Positions 40,627 through 48,486 of a stretch of DNA of 64,000 nt are shown here, in pieces. Source of the DNA: Pseudomonas putida (GTDB taxonomy: Bacteria > Pseudomonadota > Gammaproteobacteria > Pseudomonadales > Pseudomonadaceae). The translations under genes and the position numbers were made by a program. The DNA is taken from NCBI RefSeq assembly GCF_001976065.1, contig NZ_MNAH01000001.1, forward strand, positions 657,066 to 721,065, written 5' to 3'. The number at the start of each line of letters is the position of its first letter. Position 1 is the stretch's first letter. A model generated the notes under the pieces. It was not told the DNA's origin, searched no databases, and worked only from the letters and a program-made list of their open reading frames with translations.

Positions 40627-42081
40627 ATGTCCCTCGCAGCAATTCGGCTTATCGGCTTCATCCTGGGCATTTTCCTGATCACGCTGGCCGTCAGCATGGC
40701 TTTTCCCATGATCACACTGGTGGCCTATGAGCGTAGTGACGATCTGTCGGCATTTCTCTGGTCGAGTTTGATTACTTTCGTCTGTGGCCTCCTGTTGATC
40801 GTGCGGGGGCGTCCGGAGACTGGCCAGCTTCGTCCCAGGGATATGTACCTGCTGACGACGGCAAGCTGGGTAGTTGTGTGCACCTTCGCAGCATTGCCGA
40901 TGGTGTTCATCAGCGATATCAGCTACACCGACGCATTCTTTGAAACGATGTCGGGCATCACGACCACTGGCTCGACCGTACTCACAGGTCTTGATACCTC
41001 GTCTCCCGGCTTGCTGATATGGCGCTCCATGCTGCATTGGTTGGGAGGCATCGGTTTTATCGGCATGGCGGTGGCGATCCTTCCACTGTTGCGAGTAGGC
41101 GGCATGCGCCTGTTCCAGACAGAGTCCTCGGATTGGTCGGAGAAAGTGACACCGCGTTCCCATGTCGCCGCCAAGTACATTCTTCTGCTCTACCTGGGCC
41201 TTACCGGCATCGGCGCTGTGGCGCTTTGGCTCGCTGGAATGACGCCATTTGAAGCGGTCAACCACGCCATGTCGTTGATCTCCACCGGAGGATTCTCCAC
41301 GTCGGACGCCTCGCTTGGGCACTGGACGCAGCCAGCGATTCACTGGGTGGCAGTGGCGATCATGATTCTGGGCAGCCTGCCATTCACCTTGTACGTTGCG
41401 ACATTGCGGGGCAATCGCCGTGCCCTGATCAAGGATCACCAGGTACGCGGGTTCATTGGGTTCTTGCTCGTCACATCGCTGGCTGTGGGTACCTGGCTTT
41501 GTTTTCACAGCGATTACGGATGGTGGGATGCGTTTCGTATCGTGGCAGTCAACGTGACCTCGGTCGTCACGACCACCGGCATTGCGGTGGGCGACTACAC
41601 GTTATGGGGCAGCTTCGCGGTCTTGCTGTTTTTCTATCTGACCTTTGTCGGTGGATGTTCAGGCTCAACGGCAGGCGGTCTCAAGATCTTCCGTTTTCAG
41701 GTGGCTGGCGCCCTGCTGGTCAGTAGTTTGAAGCAGTTGATCCATCCTCGAGCCGTGATCCAGAAGAAATACAACGGTCATCCCATCGACGAGGAAATCC
41801 TGCGTTCGCTTTTGACCTTCTCGTTTTTCTTCACCATCACCATCGCCGCCATCGCCTTGGGCCTGGCGCTCATTGGACTTGATTGGACAACGGCATTGAG
41901 CGGCGCCGCCACTGCGGTGTGTAACGTCGGGCCTGGGCTTGGCACGATCATTGGGCCGGCAGGTAATTTCTCATCATTACCGGATGCCGCCAAATGGCTA
42001 CTGACCGTTGGAATGCTACTGGGAAGGCTGGAAATCCTGACGGTGTTGGTACTTGTCACGCCGGTTTTCTGGAGATATTGA
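40627..42081 (+). CDS. trkH: Trk potassium uptake protein, TrkH/TrkG family
   Basis: This 484-residue inner-membrane protein is the K+-translocating subunit of the Trk system, which works with peripheral TrkA. The four pore-loop repeats are visible: SGITTTGSTVL, LISTGGFSTSD, SVVTTTGIAV and AVCNVGPGLG, each holding a filter glycine. The central segment GGCSGSTAGGLKIFR lies before the fourth repeat. The start at 40627 gives the usual length; the longer frame adds 29 residues before the first membrane helix. No trkA lies in this window. Confidence 0.92.
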   Translation: MSLAAIRLIGFILGIFLITLAVSMAFPMITLVAYERSDDLSAFLWSSLITFVCGLLLIVRGRPETGQLRPRDMYLLTTASWVVVCTFAALPMVFISDISYTDAFFETMSGITTTGSTVLTGLDTSSPGLLIWRSMLHWLGGIGFIGMAVAILPLLRVGGMRLFQTESSDWSEKVTPRSHVAAKYILLLYLGLTGIGAVALWLAGMTPFEAVNHAMSLISTGGFSTSDASLGHWTQPAIHWVAVAIMILGSLPFTLYVATLRGNRRALIKDHQVRGFIGFLLVTSLAVGTWLCFHSDYGWWDAFRIVAVNVTSVVTTTGIAVGDYTLWGSFAVLLFFYLTFVGGCSGSTAGGLKIFRFQVAGALLVSSLKQLIHPRAVIQKKYNGHPIDEEILRSLLTFSFFFTITIAAIALGLALIGLDWTTALSGAATAVCNVGPGLGTIIGPAGNFSSLPDAAKWLLTVGMLLGRLEILTVLVLVTPVFWRY

Positions 42082-42246
42082 CCCACCTTGTCGGCGTTTG
42101 AGTCTGAAAGGTCCTGGGTGGCACGACAATAAATTTGTCGATACCCACCCAAGGGGCAGTGGCATCTGAAGCGAGCCAATCTATCAAGACCTCATTAGTA
42201 TGATCAGGCGATATAGTATGAAAATACTTATGTTGGGGCCTCATCA

Positions 42247-42850
42247 ATGCTCAGGGAAAACGCCAGTGATCTGCTTGCCTTCCTCGCCGTCGCCAAGGAC
42301 CGGAGCTTCACCAAGGCCGCTGCCAGGCTCGGGGTCTCTCAATCAGCGCTGAGCCACACGATTCGGGGCCTGGAAGCGCGGCTTGGCTTGCGTTTGTTGA
42401 CGCGAACGACGCGCAGCGTTTCGCCTACCGAGGCCGGTGATCGCCTGATCAGACGGGTAGGGCCCCACTTCGGACTTTGCCAACCGTGAATTACCCATGA
42501 CGCCTCGGGCACTCACCGATCACCTGTGCAATAACCTGCGGTTGCCCACGAACGGCGGGCTGTATGCCTGGGAGTTCGCCAAGGATGACGAACGTCTCAA
42601 GGTCCGAGTGACAGGCCAGGTGACCTACAACGGCGTCTATCAGCTGTTGGAAGCGGCACTGGATGGTTTCGGCTTGAGCTACATTCCCCATGACGTGGTC
42701 GCGCCACACCTGCAAGCCGGGCGCCTGATTCAAGTGCTGGAAGACTGGTCGCCATGGTTTTCCGGTTTTCACCTCTACTACCCGAGTCGGCGTCAGGCGT
42801 CCCCTGCGTTTGCTTTGTTGGTGGATGCGTTGCGTTACCAAAACGCCTGA
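42247..42850 (+). pseudogene. LysR-family regulator, internally deleted and frameshifted
   Basis: The first part (42247-42489) encodes a normal LysR winged helix (FTKAAARLGVSQSALSHTIRGLEARLG, shown in part as SFTKAAARLGVSQSALS) and then runs into a stop. A second frame, from about 42470 to 42850, resumes with the C-terminal effector part (FANRELPMTPRALTDHLC, GLYAWEF, GFGLSYIPHDVVAPHL, YYPSRRQASPAF). About 100 residues of the middle are missing at the junction near 42455-42475 and the frame shifts there. The product cannot be a working regulator, although the short N-terminal part might still bind DNA. Confidence 0.9.
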
Positions 42851-42861
42851 GCAAGCCTGGA

Positions 42862-42882
42862 CCGGCCATCTTCCATGGCCGG
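42862..42882. terminator. Possible shared hairpin between convergent genes
   Basis: CCGGCCAT / ATGGCCGG with a CTTCC loop lies between the LysR pseudogene and the end of the PHA synthase gene. No T-run follows on either strand, so it may be a weak or Rho-assisted stop. Confidence 0.45.
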
Positions 42883-42892
42883 CCCAAACGAC

Positions 42893-44569
42893 TCAGCGCA
42901 TGTGCACGTAGGTACCCGGCGCAGCCTCAGCCGCGGGATATGCCCTGTTGCCCAGTTTCCGGGGGGGCTTTTTACTATCGCCGGAGCGTGCCTGCAGCCA
43001 GGCCAGCCAGTGTGGCCACCAGGAGCCTGAGTGTTGGCTGGCAGCGTCCATCCACGCCTGAGCCTCGACTGGCAGGTTGCTGCCGGTCATGAAGCGCGCC
43101 TTGGGGTTGCCCGGCGGGTTGAGGATGCTCTGGATATGTCCGCTGCTGGACACCACGAACTCGCCCTGGCCGCCAAACAGATGCATGGAGCGGTAGCAGG
43201 CCTCCCACGGGGTGATGTGGTCGGTCAGGCCTGCGATGCAGTAGAAGTCACTGGTGACCTGACCAAGGTCTATCGGTGTGCCGCCAACTTCCATGGCGCC
43301 GGCGCGGGCGAACGGATTGGTCTGGTACATGTCGATGAATTCGCCGTGCAGCGCGGCGGGCAGGTTGGTGGTGTCGTTGTTCCAGTAGAGGACATCGAAT
43401 GCTGGCGGCTCGTTGCCCAGCAGGTAGTTGTTGATCCAGTAACTCCAGATCAAGTCATTGGGACGCATCCAGGCGAAGACCTTCGCCAGCTCGCGGCCCT
43501 CCAGCACGCCCGCCTGATACGAACGGCGCTTGGCCGCCGTCAGGGTCTTCTCGTCGGCGAACATCCCGACCTGGGTGTCGGGGCGTATGTCCAGCATGCT
43601 GACCGCCAGGGTAAAGGCATTGACCTTGTTCTCGTCCAGGGCGGCGTAGTTTCCCAACAGCGAGGACAGGGTACAGCCTCCGGAACAGGCTCCGAAGGTA
43701 TTCAGGTCGGTACTGCCGGTTATCGACACAATCGCGTCGACCGCCTCCTTCAGGGCATCTACGTAAGTGGACAATCCCCATTCACGCTGGGCCTTGCCGG
43801 GATTGCGCCAACTGATGGCAAAGGTCTGGATACCGCTGTCGAGGAGAAAACGGATCAGGCTCTTCTCCGGCGTCAGGTCAAACAGGTAGAACTTGTTGAT
43901 CTGTGGCGGCACCACCAGCAACGGACGCGCTTGCACCTGCTCGGTACGGGGCTTGTACTGGATCAACTCCAGCACTTCATTGCGAAACACCACCGCACCT
44001 TCGGTGATGCCCAGATTGTGGCCCACCTCGAACGCCGTCTTGTCCACCTGGCTGGGCATGCCGCCGTTTTCGATCAGGTCCCGGGTCAGCTGTGAGAAGC
44101 CATCGAGGATGCTCTTGCCGCCGGTTTCAAAGAAACGCTTGAGCGCTACCGGGTTGGCGAGGGTGTTGGTCGGCGCCATCGCATCGGTCAGCAGGCCGAT
44201 GACGAACTGACCACGATGAGCGTCCTGTTCGCTGAGGCTGCTGGTACTGATCCAGTCGTTCATCTCCTGGCACCAGGCCAGATACGTCTTCATGTAGCGA
44301 CGGTAGAGCGGGTTGCGCTGCCAGGTCTGCTCGTCGAAACGCTTGTCTCCCGCCGCTGGCTTGAGCGGCGAGCGGTCGAGCAGGACATTTTTCAGCTCAA
44401 GGCCGAATGCAGCCATATGCCGAGCGCTATGCACGGGCTGCTTCAACACTTGTCGCAGGACCATGCGGGCAGTGCCGAGCAGGTCGCGCCCGCGAGGACC
44501 GACCACCGGGTTCAAGCTCAACGTATGCATCGCGGCTTGCTGGGAGAGATCTTTATTCTTCTTGTTCAT
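42893..44569 (-). CDS. phaC: Class II poly(3-hydroxyalkanoate) synthase
   Basis: This 558-residue enzyme polymerises medium-chain (R)-3-hydroxyacyl-CoA into PHA at granule surfaces. The lipase-like box is GACSGG with nucleophile C295; the Asp (AGLTDHITPW, about 451) and His (SSSGHIQSIL, about 479) complete the triad. The C terminus YPAAEAAPGTYVHMR matches class II synthases. Start 44569 has GGAG upstream and agrees with family length; 20 extra in-frame residues were excluded. The usual phaZ, phaC2, phaD, phaF and phaI neighbours are absent, so this is an isolated copy, probably additional to the main pha locus elsewhere. Confidence 0.92.
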   Translation of the reverse strand: MNKKNKDLSQQAAMHTLSLNPVVGPRGRDLLGTARMVLRQVLKQPVHSARHMAAFGLELKNVLLDRSPLKPAAGDKRFDEQTWQRNPLYRRYMKTYLAWCQEMNDWISTSSLSEQDAHRGQFVIGLLTDAMAPTNTLANPVALKRFFETGGKSILDGFSQLTRDLIENGGMPSQVDKTAFEVGHNLGITEGAVVFRNEVLELIQYKPRTEQVQARPLLVVPPQINKFYLFDLTPEKSLIRFLLDSGIQTFAISWRNPGKAQREWGLSTYVDALKEAVDAIVSITGSTDLNTFGACSGGCTLSSLLGNYAALDENKVNAFTLAVSMLDIRPDTQVGMFADEKTLTAAKRRSYQAGVLEGRELAKVFAWMRPNDLIWSYWINNYLLGNEPPAFDVLYWNNDTTNLPAALHGEFIDMYQTNPFARAGAMEVGGTPIDLGQVTSDFYCIAGLTDHITPWEACYRSMHLFGGQGEFVVSSSGHIQSILNPPGNPKARFMTGSNLPVEAQAWMDAASQHSGSWWPHWLAWLQARSGDSKKPPRKLGNRAYPAAEAAPGTYVHMR

Positions 44570-44916
44570 TGTGCCACTCCGGCAAGGTACCCAAGACGGG
44601 CACCCGACAGTTATAGGGCTGCGGGCCAACCGGGTGTACCGCTCAAAGGCAGGGCTGACCGCGCAGATCTGTGGAGCAGCTTATAGACGGGGAAGCGGCA
44701 AACATTTCATTTGACGACAACGCCTTTTCACTTCGTGACAACCCATGACCTTTGATCCGGGATCAGAGCCATCAGTCAGTCGCCTGTTTGATCAAAGCGG
44801 TGCGCGGCCAATCGATGGCTAAAATTTTCAGCTTGATTCATAAGATAAAGGGGGAGGTGCCGAACATCGGTCTAAACTCTGAGCCTCAGTTGTGCTCCTC
44901 GCGAGGCTAGCGTGCC
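44570..44916. other. Intergenic region between phaC and arsA
   Basis: No gene is supported in this 347-base divergent region. It contains the perfect palindrome TGATCC-G-GGATCA at 44753-44765, which may be an operator. The arsA start at 44917 is preceded by GCTAGCGTGCC without a strong ribosome site. Confidence 0.5.
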
Positions 44917-46677
44917 ATGCAGTCCACCATCAAACTGCTCGATCAACCCACCCAATACATGTTCTTCACTGGCAAGGGCGGAGTTGGCAAAACGTCGGTC
45001 TCCACAGCGGTGTCAATCGCATTGGCTGATGCAGGCAAGAAGGTGCTTCTCGTAAGCACAGACGCGGCTTCGAATCTTGATGAGATGCTCGGCGTAAGAC
45101 TGAGCAATCAGCCTGTAGCAGTGCCGGACGTTCCTGGAATGTTCATACTCAACATCGACCCTGCGACCGCCGCCATCGATTACCGAGCCAGAGTGGTCGA
45201 ACAAATGGGCTCTGAGGCAAGCGATCAAGACATTGCTCTTGTGCGCGAGCAACTCTCGGGGGCATGCACGACCGAAATCGCAACCTTCGATGAATTCTCT
45301 TACCTCTTGTCGCAAGGCGGCGCGGCCTATGACCACGTCGTGTTCGATACCGCTCCCACGGGACACACGCTCAGGCTGTTGAGCCTGCCCAAAGCCTGGA
45401 GCGGATTTCTGAAAGGCAATGATCGTGGTGCGTCATGCCTGGGGCCCCACTCGGGCTTGAAAATGCAGGAGCAGCTTTTCAATCAGGCTTTGGCTGCGCT
45501 CAACAATCCATCCCTGACCACTATCGTGCTAGTGGCTCGCCCTGAAAGAGGCGCGCTCGGCGAGGCTGCGCGATCCTCCGACGAGCTTCGTGAGTTGGGT
45601 CTGGAAAACCAACGTCTGGTCGTGAACGCTGTGTTCAAGCGCAGCGACTTGAATGATCCGATCGCCGCGGCCATCGAAGCGAATGGCCAGCAGGCACTCG
45701 ACGAGATGCCAGCTTCGCTGCGCCAGCTTGCAGCCGACTACATCCCGCTCAAAGCCGTGGATTGCGTTGGCTTGCCCGCGCTACGCGGGCTGCTTGCCCC
45801 GGATCTTGTTCGGCCAGCAAGCACTGCACCCCACGAGCCCTCACGCCTCGAACATCCCAAGCTCTCGGAACTGGTTGCCGAGCTTGCGAATGATGAGCGC
45901 GGGTTGATCATGGTCATGGGCAAAGGTGGTGTTGGCAAAACCACCATTGCTGCAGCCATCGCGCTGGGTCTGGTCCAGCACGGCAAATCCGTGCATCTGA
46001 GCACGACGGATCCTGCGGCGCATCTGGCTGTGACCCTTAATGCCGATGTGCAAGGGCTCAGCGTCGGCCGCATCGACCCTAAGGTCGAGACCCAAAAATA
46101 CGTGGACAAGATCGTAGCTTCCCGCTCTTCGACCCTGACGGAAGATGAAATAGCCTTGCTCATTGAGGATCTGCGTTCGCCCTGCACCGAAGAGGTGGCG
46201 GTCTTCCATGCTTTCTCCCGCGTGGTTTCTCAAGCCAGAACCTCGTTCGTGGTGCTGGACACCGCCCCCACGGGTCACTCGCTGCTACTGATGGATGCCA
46301 CAGGCGCCTATCACCGCCAGATGGTTCGGGAATTCAAAGGCAAGGCCTCGGACCACATCGTCACGCCATTGATGCGACTGCAAGATGCGGTCTACACCAA
46401 AATCATCTTGGTAACACTGCCCGAAGCCACGCCGGTGTCTCAGGCGGCAGGGCTGCAGGATGACTTGCGCAGGGCCAACATCGAACCGTTTGCCTGGGTG
46501 GTCAATAAGTCTCTGCTCGCCACAGACACAAATGATCCGCTGCTGCGAGCGCGCCTGGATAGCGAGCGCAAGCAGATGACGCGGGTAGCCGAACAAACCA
46601 ACCATGCTGTCATCGTGGTGCCCTGGACCGCGGAGCCGCCTGTTGGCGTCGCTGCGCTAAAGCGCCTGCTGGATTGA
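44917..46677 (+). CDS. arsA: ArsA-type ATPase with two nucleotide-binding halves
   Basis: This 586-residue protein has two P-loops, GKGGVGKTS (19-27) and GKGGVGKTT (335-343), each followed by the DTAPTGHT/S signature of ArsA/GET3 ATPases. The three metalloid-binding cysteines of E. coli ArsA are conserved: C117 (SGACTTE), C174 (GASCLGP) and C423 (RSPCTEE). In the family it drives arsenite or antimonite export through ArsB, with ArsD as chaperone. Neither arsB, arsD nor arsR is nearby: it is flanked by phaC and by a sulfur operon. An arsenite role with a partner elsewhere is possible, but so is another role. Confidence 0.88.
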   Translation: MQSTIKLLDQPTQYMFFTGKGGVGKTSVSTAVSIALADAGKKVLLVSTDAASNLDEMLGVRLSNQPVAVPDVPGMFILNIDPATAAIDYRARVVEQMGSEASDQDIALVREQLSGACTTEIATFDEFSYLLSQGGAAYDHVVFDTAPTGHTLRLLSLPKAWSGFLKGNDRGASCLGPHSGLKMQEQLFNQALAALNNPSLTTIVLVARPERGALGEAARSSDELRELGLENQRLVVNAVFKRSDLNDPIAAAIEANGQQALDEMPASLRQLAADYIPLKAVDCVGLPALRGLLAPDLVRPASTAPHEPSRLEHPKLSELVAELANDERGLIMVMGKGGVGKTTIAAAIALGLVQHGKSVHLSTTDPAAHLAVTLNADVQGLSVGRIDPKVETQKYVDKIVASRSSTLTEDEIALLIEDLRSPCTEEVAVFHAFSRVVSQARTSFVVLDTAPTGHSLLLMDATGAYHRQMVREFKGKASDHIVTPLMRLQDAVYTKIILVTLPEATPVSQAAGLQDDLRRANIEPFAWVVNKSLLATDTNDPLLRARLDSERKQMTRVAEQTNHAVIVVPWTAEPPVGVAALKRLLD

Positions 46678-46774
46678 AGCGCCAGCGTCGACCCAATCAC
46701 AAAGCCAAATGTCATCAGCGAAAGGCTGGTTCGGTTGCATGCCAGCAACGTTCGCGTTCATGGCGTTCGCCCGA

Positions 46775-47194
46775 TCAATGGCTGCGCCGGCTCTCCAGCG
46801 CAGTAAACAACACCATGCCGGCCAGCATGGACAACATGAATACGATCGCTTGCCAGCGTCCTGTCAGCAGAATTGCCACTGCGGGGCCCGGACAGATGCC
46901 CGCTATTCCCCAGCCGACGCCGAACAACAGACTCCCGCCAATCAGGCGCGGGTCCAACTCACGTTTGATCGGTAGCTGCATCGGCCTTCCCAGCAGCGAA
47001 CTGGATTGGCGTCGCGCCCAGGTTAACGGGCCAATGGCCACAGCAATTGCCCCGACCATGACCAACGCCAGGGAAGGGTCCCAGGCACCGGCTAGATCCA
47101 GGAAAGCGAGTACTTTGCCGGGGTTGGCCATGCCTGCCAGAAGCAGGCCCAAGCCGAACAGCAGGCCAGCAATGAACGCAGTCAGTTTGGTCAT
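46775..47194 (-). CDS. YeeE/YedE-family membrane protein, C-terminal half type (DUF6691)
   Basis: This 139-residue inner-membrane protein has four hydrophobic segments and the conserved GLGLLLAGMANPGKVLAFLD and GIAGICPGPA motifs of the YeeE/YedE (PmpB-like) half-transporters, which import thiosulfate or other sulfur species. GGGGGG lies 6 bases before the ATG and the gene starts 2 bases after its partner ends, so the two are coupled. It is the last gene of the sulfur operon. Confidence 0.88.
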   Translation of the reverse strand: MTKLTAFIAGLLFGLGLLLAGMANPGKVLAFLDLAGAWDPSLALVMVGAIAVAIGPLTWARRQSSSLLGRPMQLPIKRELDPRLIGGSLLFGVGWGIAGICPGPAVAILLTGRWQAIVFMLSMLAGMVLFTALESRRSH

Positions 47195-47196
47195 GT

Positions 47197-47631
47197 TCAA
47201 CCCCCCAGCAGATGACGCAAGATAAACACCGTGACGAAACCACTGAACATGAAACACGCAGTGGCAACCATCGATCGCGGCGAAAGGCGCGATATGCCGC
47301 ATACCCCATGACCACTGGTGCAGCCTGATCCGTATCGTGTACCGATGCCTACCAGTACACCGGCGGCGATCAGTCCGACCCAGCCACTTTTGAACTCAAT
47401 CTGTGGCAGCGTGGCAAACAAGGCCCATAGAAGCGGCGCGATAAGCAGGCCCAAGAGAAAAAGTGCTTTCTCACTCACCCCCTCACTCCCTCGCTGTAGA
47501 AGACTGCCGATCAGGCCGCTGATACCTGCGATACGCCCATTGGCGATGACGAATAGGCTGGCCGCCAGGCCAATCAATGCGCCTCCGGCAAGGGATGACC
47601 AGGGCGTGAAGTTGAGCCAGTCGACATTCAT
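47197..47631 (-). CDS. YeeE/YedE-family membrane protein, N-terminal half type
   Basis: This 144-residue inner-membrane protein has the YeeE signature GTRYGSGCTSGHGVCGISRL with two conserved cysteines that bind or relay sulfur, plus NGRIAGISGLIG. Together with the next gene it forms a two-gene version of a transporter that is a single chain in other bacteria. It starts 26 bases after the TauE gene. GGAG lies 7 bases before the ATG. Confidence 0.88.
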   Translation of the reverse strand: MNVDWLNFTPWSSLAGGALIGLAASLFVIANGRIAGISGLIGSLLQRGSEGVSEKALFLLGLLIAPLLWALFATLPQIEFKSGWVGLIAAGVLVGIGTRYGSGCTSGHGVCGISRLSPRSMVATACFMFSGFVTVFILRHLLGG

Positions 47632-47657
47632 GAAGCTTCTCCGTAGCAAAAATGTAA

Positions 47658-48458
47658 CTAAATAGCTTTCACCAGCAAGGCCACCGCCACCACCATGGAA
47701 ACCGCGGCGAAGCCTCTTTGTAAGTGTGGACCCGCCAGCCGTGCCGCGATGAGACGCCCGCCGAGCATTCCGACCAATGCCCCAGTGGAAAACGGAATGG
47801 CCACTGCCCACTGCAAGTGCCCGGCTGCGGAGCTTGCCGCAACGCCGGAAATCGAAACCAGCGCAATGACGGCAAGAGACGTTGCCAGTACCGACTGCGC
47901 TGTCAGATTGGTGTATCGCTGGAGCGCCGGCACCATCACAAAGCCACCGCCCACGCCGAGCAAGCCGGAAAGCCCGCCCGCGACAACGCCAGAGACGGTG
48001 AGTGCCCATGCACACGGACCCGTCCAGTTAAGCTTTCCTCGGTTCACGTCCAATAGGCAAGGCGGCGGTTTGGATGTGACGGGGGGCTTCGACTCCGTGG
48101 AGGAAGGTAGCGATCGTTGATAGACCCGCAATGCAACGTACATCAGCACAAAGGCAAAGATGATCGTCAACGGACGGTTAGGCGTGCGCTGCGCCAGCCA
48201 AAGGCCAAGTGGAGAACACACGATCCCCGCTCCTGCAATTAGAAGCGCAGCTTTATAGCGGACGGTGCCGTTTTTAAGTCCCATTACGGCGCCCAGGGTC
48301 GCGGCCAGTCCGACAGCCAATAAACCAATTGGCCCTGCCTCGGCCATGCTCAACCCCACTCCAAACACCAGCAATGGAACAGCCAGTATTCCTCCTCCGG
48401 CGCCGGTCAGGGCCAGAATAACCCCGACAGTAAGCCCGAGCAGTAAGACGAGGATCAT
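47658..48458 (-). CDS. TauE/SafE-family sulfite/sulfur exporter
   Basis: This 266-residue inner-membrane protein has the two-fold TauE/SafE repeat: GAGGGILAVPLLVFGVGL in the first half and GVGGGFVMVPALQRYTNL in the second, separated by a Pro-rich cytoplasmic loop. The family exports sulfite, sulfoacetate or related anions. Sulfite is what persulfide dioxygenase makes, and that gene is in the same operon, so sulfite export is the likely task. AAGGA lies 7 bases before the chosen ATG at 48458. Confidence 0.88.
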   Translation of the reverse strand: MILVLLLGLTVGVILALTGAGGGILAVPLLVFGVGLSMAEAGPIGLLAVGLAATLGAVMGLKNGTVRYKAALLIAGAGIVCSPLGLWLAQRTPNRPLTIIFAFVLMYVALRVYQRSLPSSTESKPPVTSKPPPCLLDVNRGKLNWTGPCAWALTVSGVVAGGLSGLLGVGGGFVMVPALQRYTNLTAQSVLATSLAVIALVSISGVAASSAAGHLQWAVAIPFSTGALVGMLGGRLIAARLAGPHLQRGFAAVSMVVAVALLVKAI

Positions 48459-48486
48459 CTCAGGTTCCTTTCTTTGAGGCCTGGTT

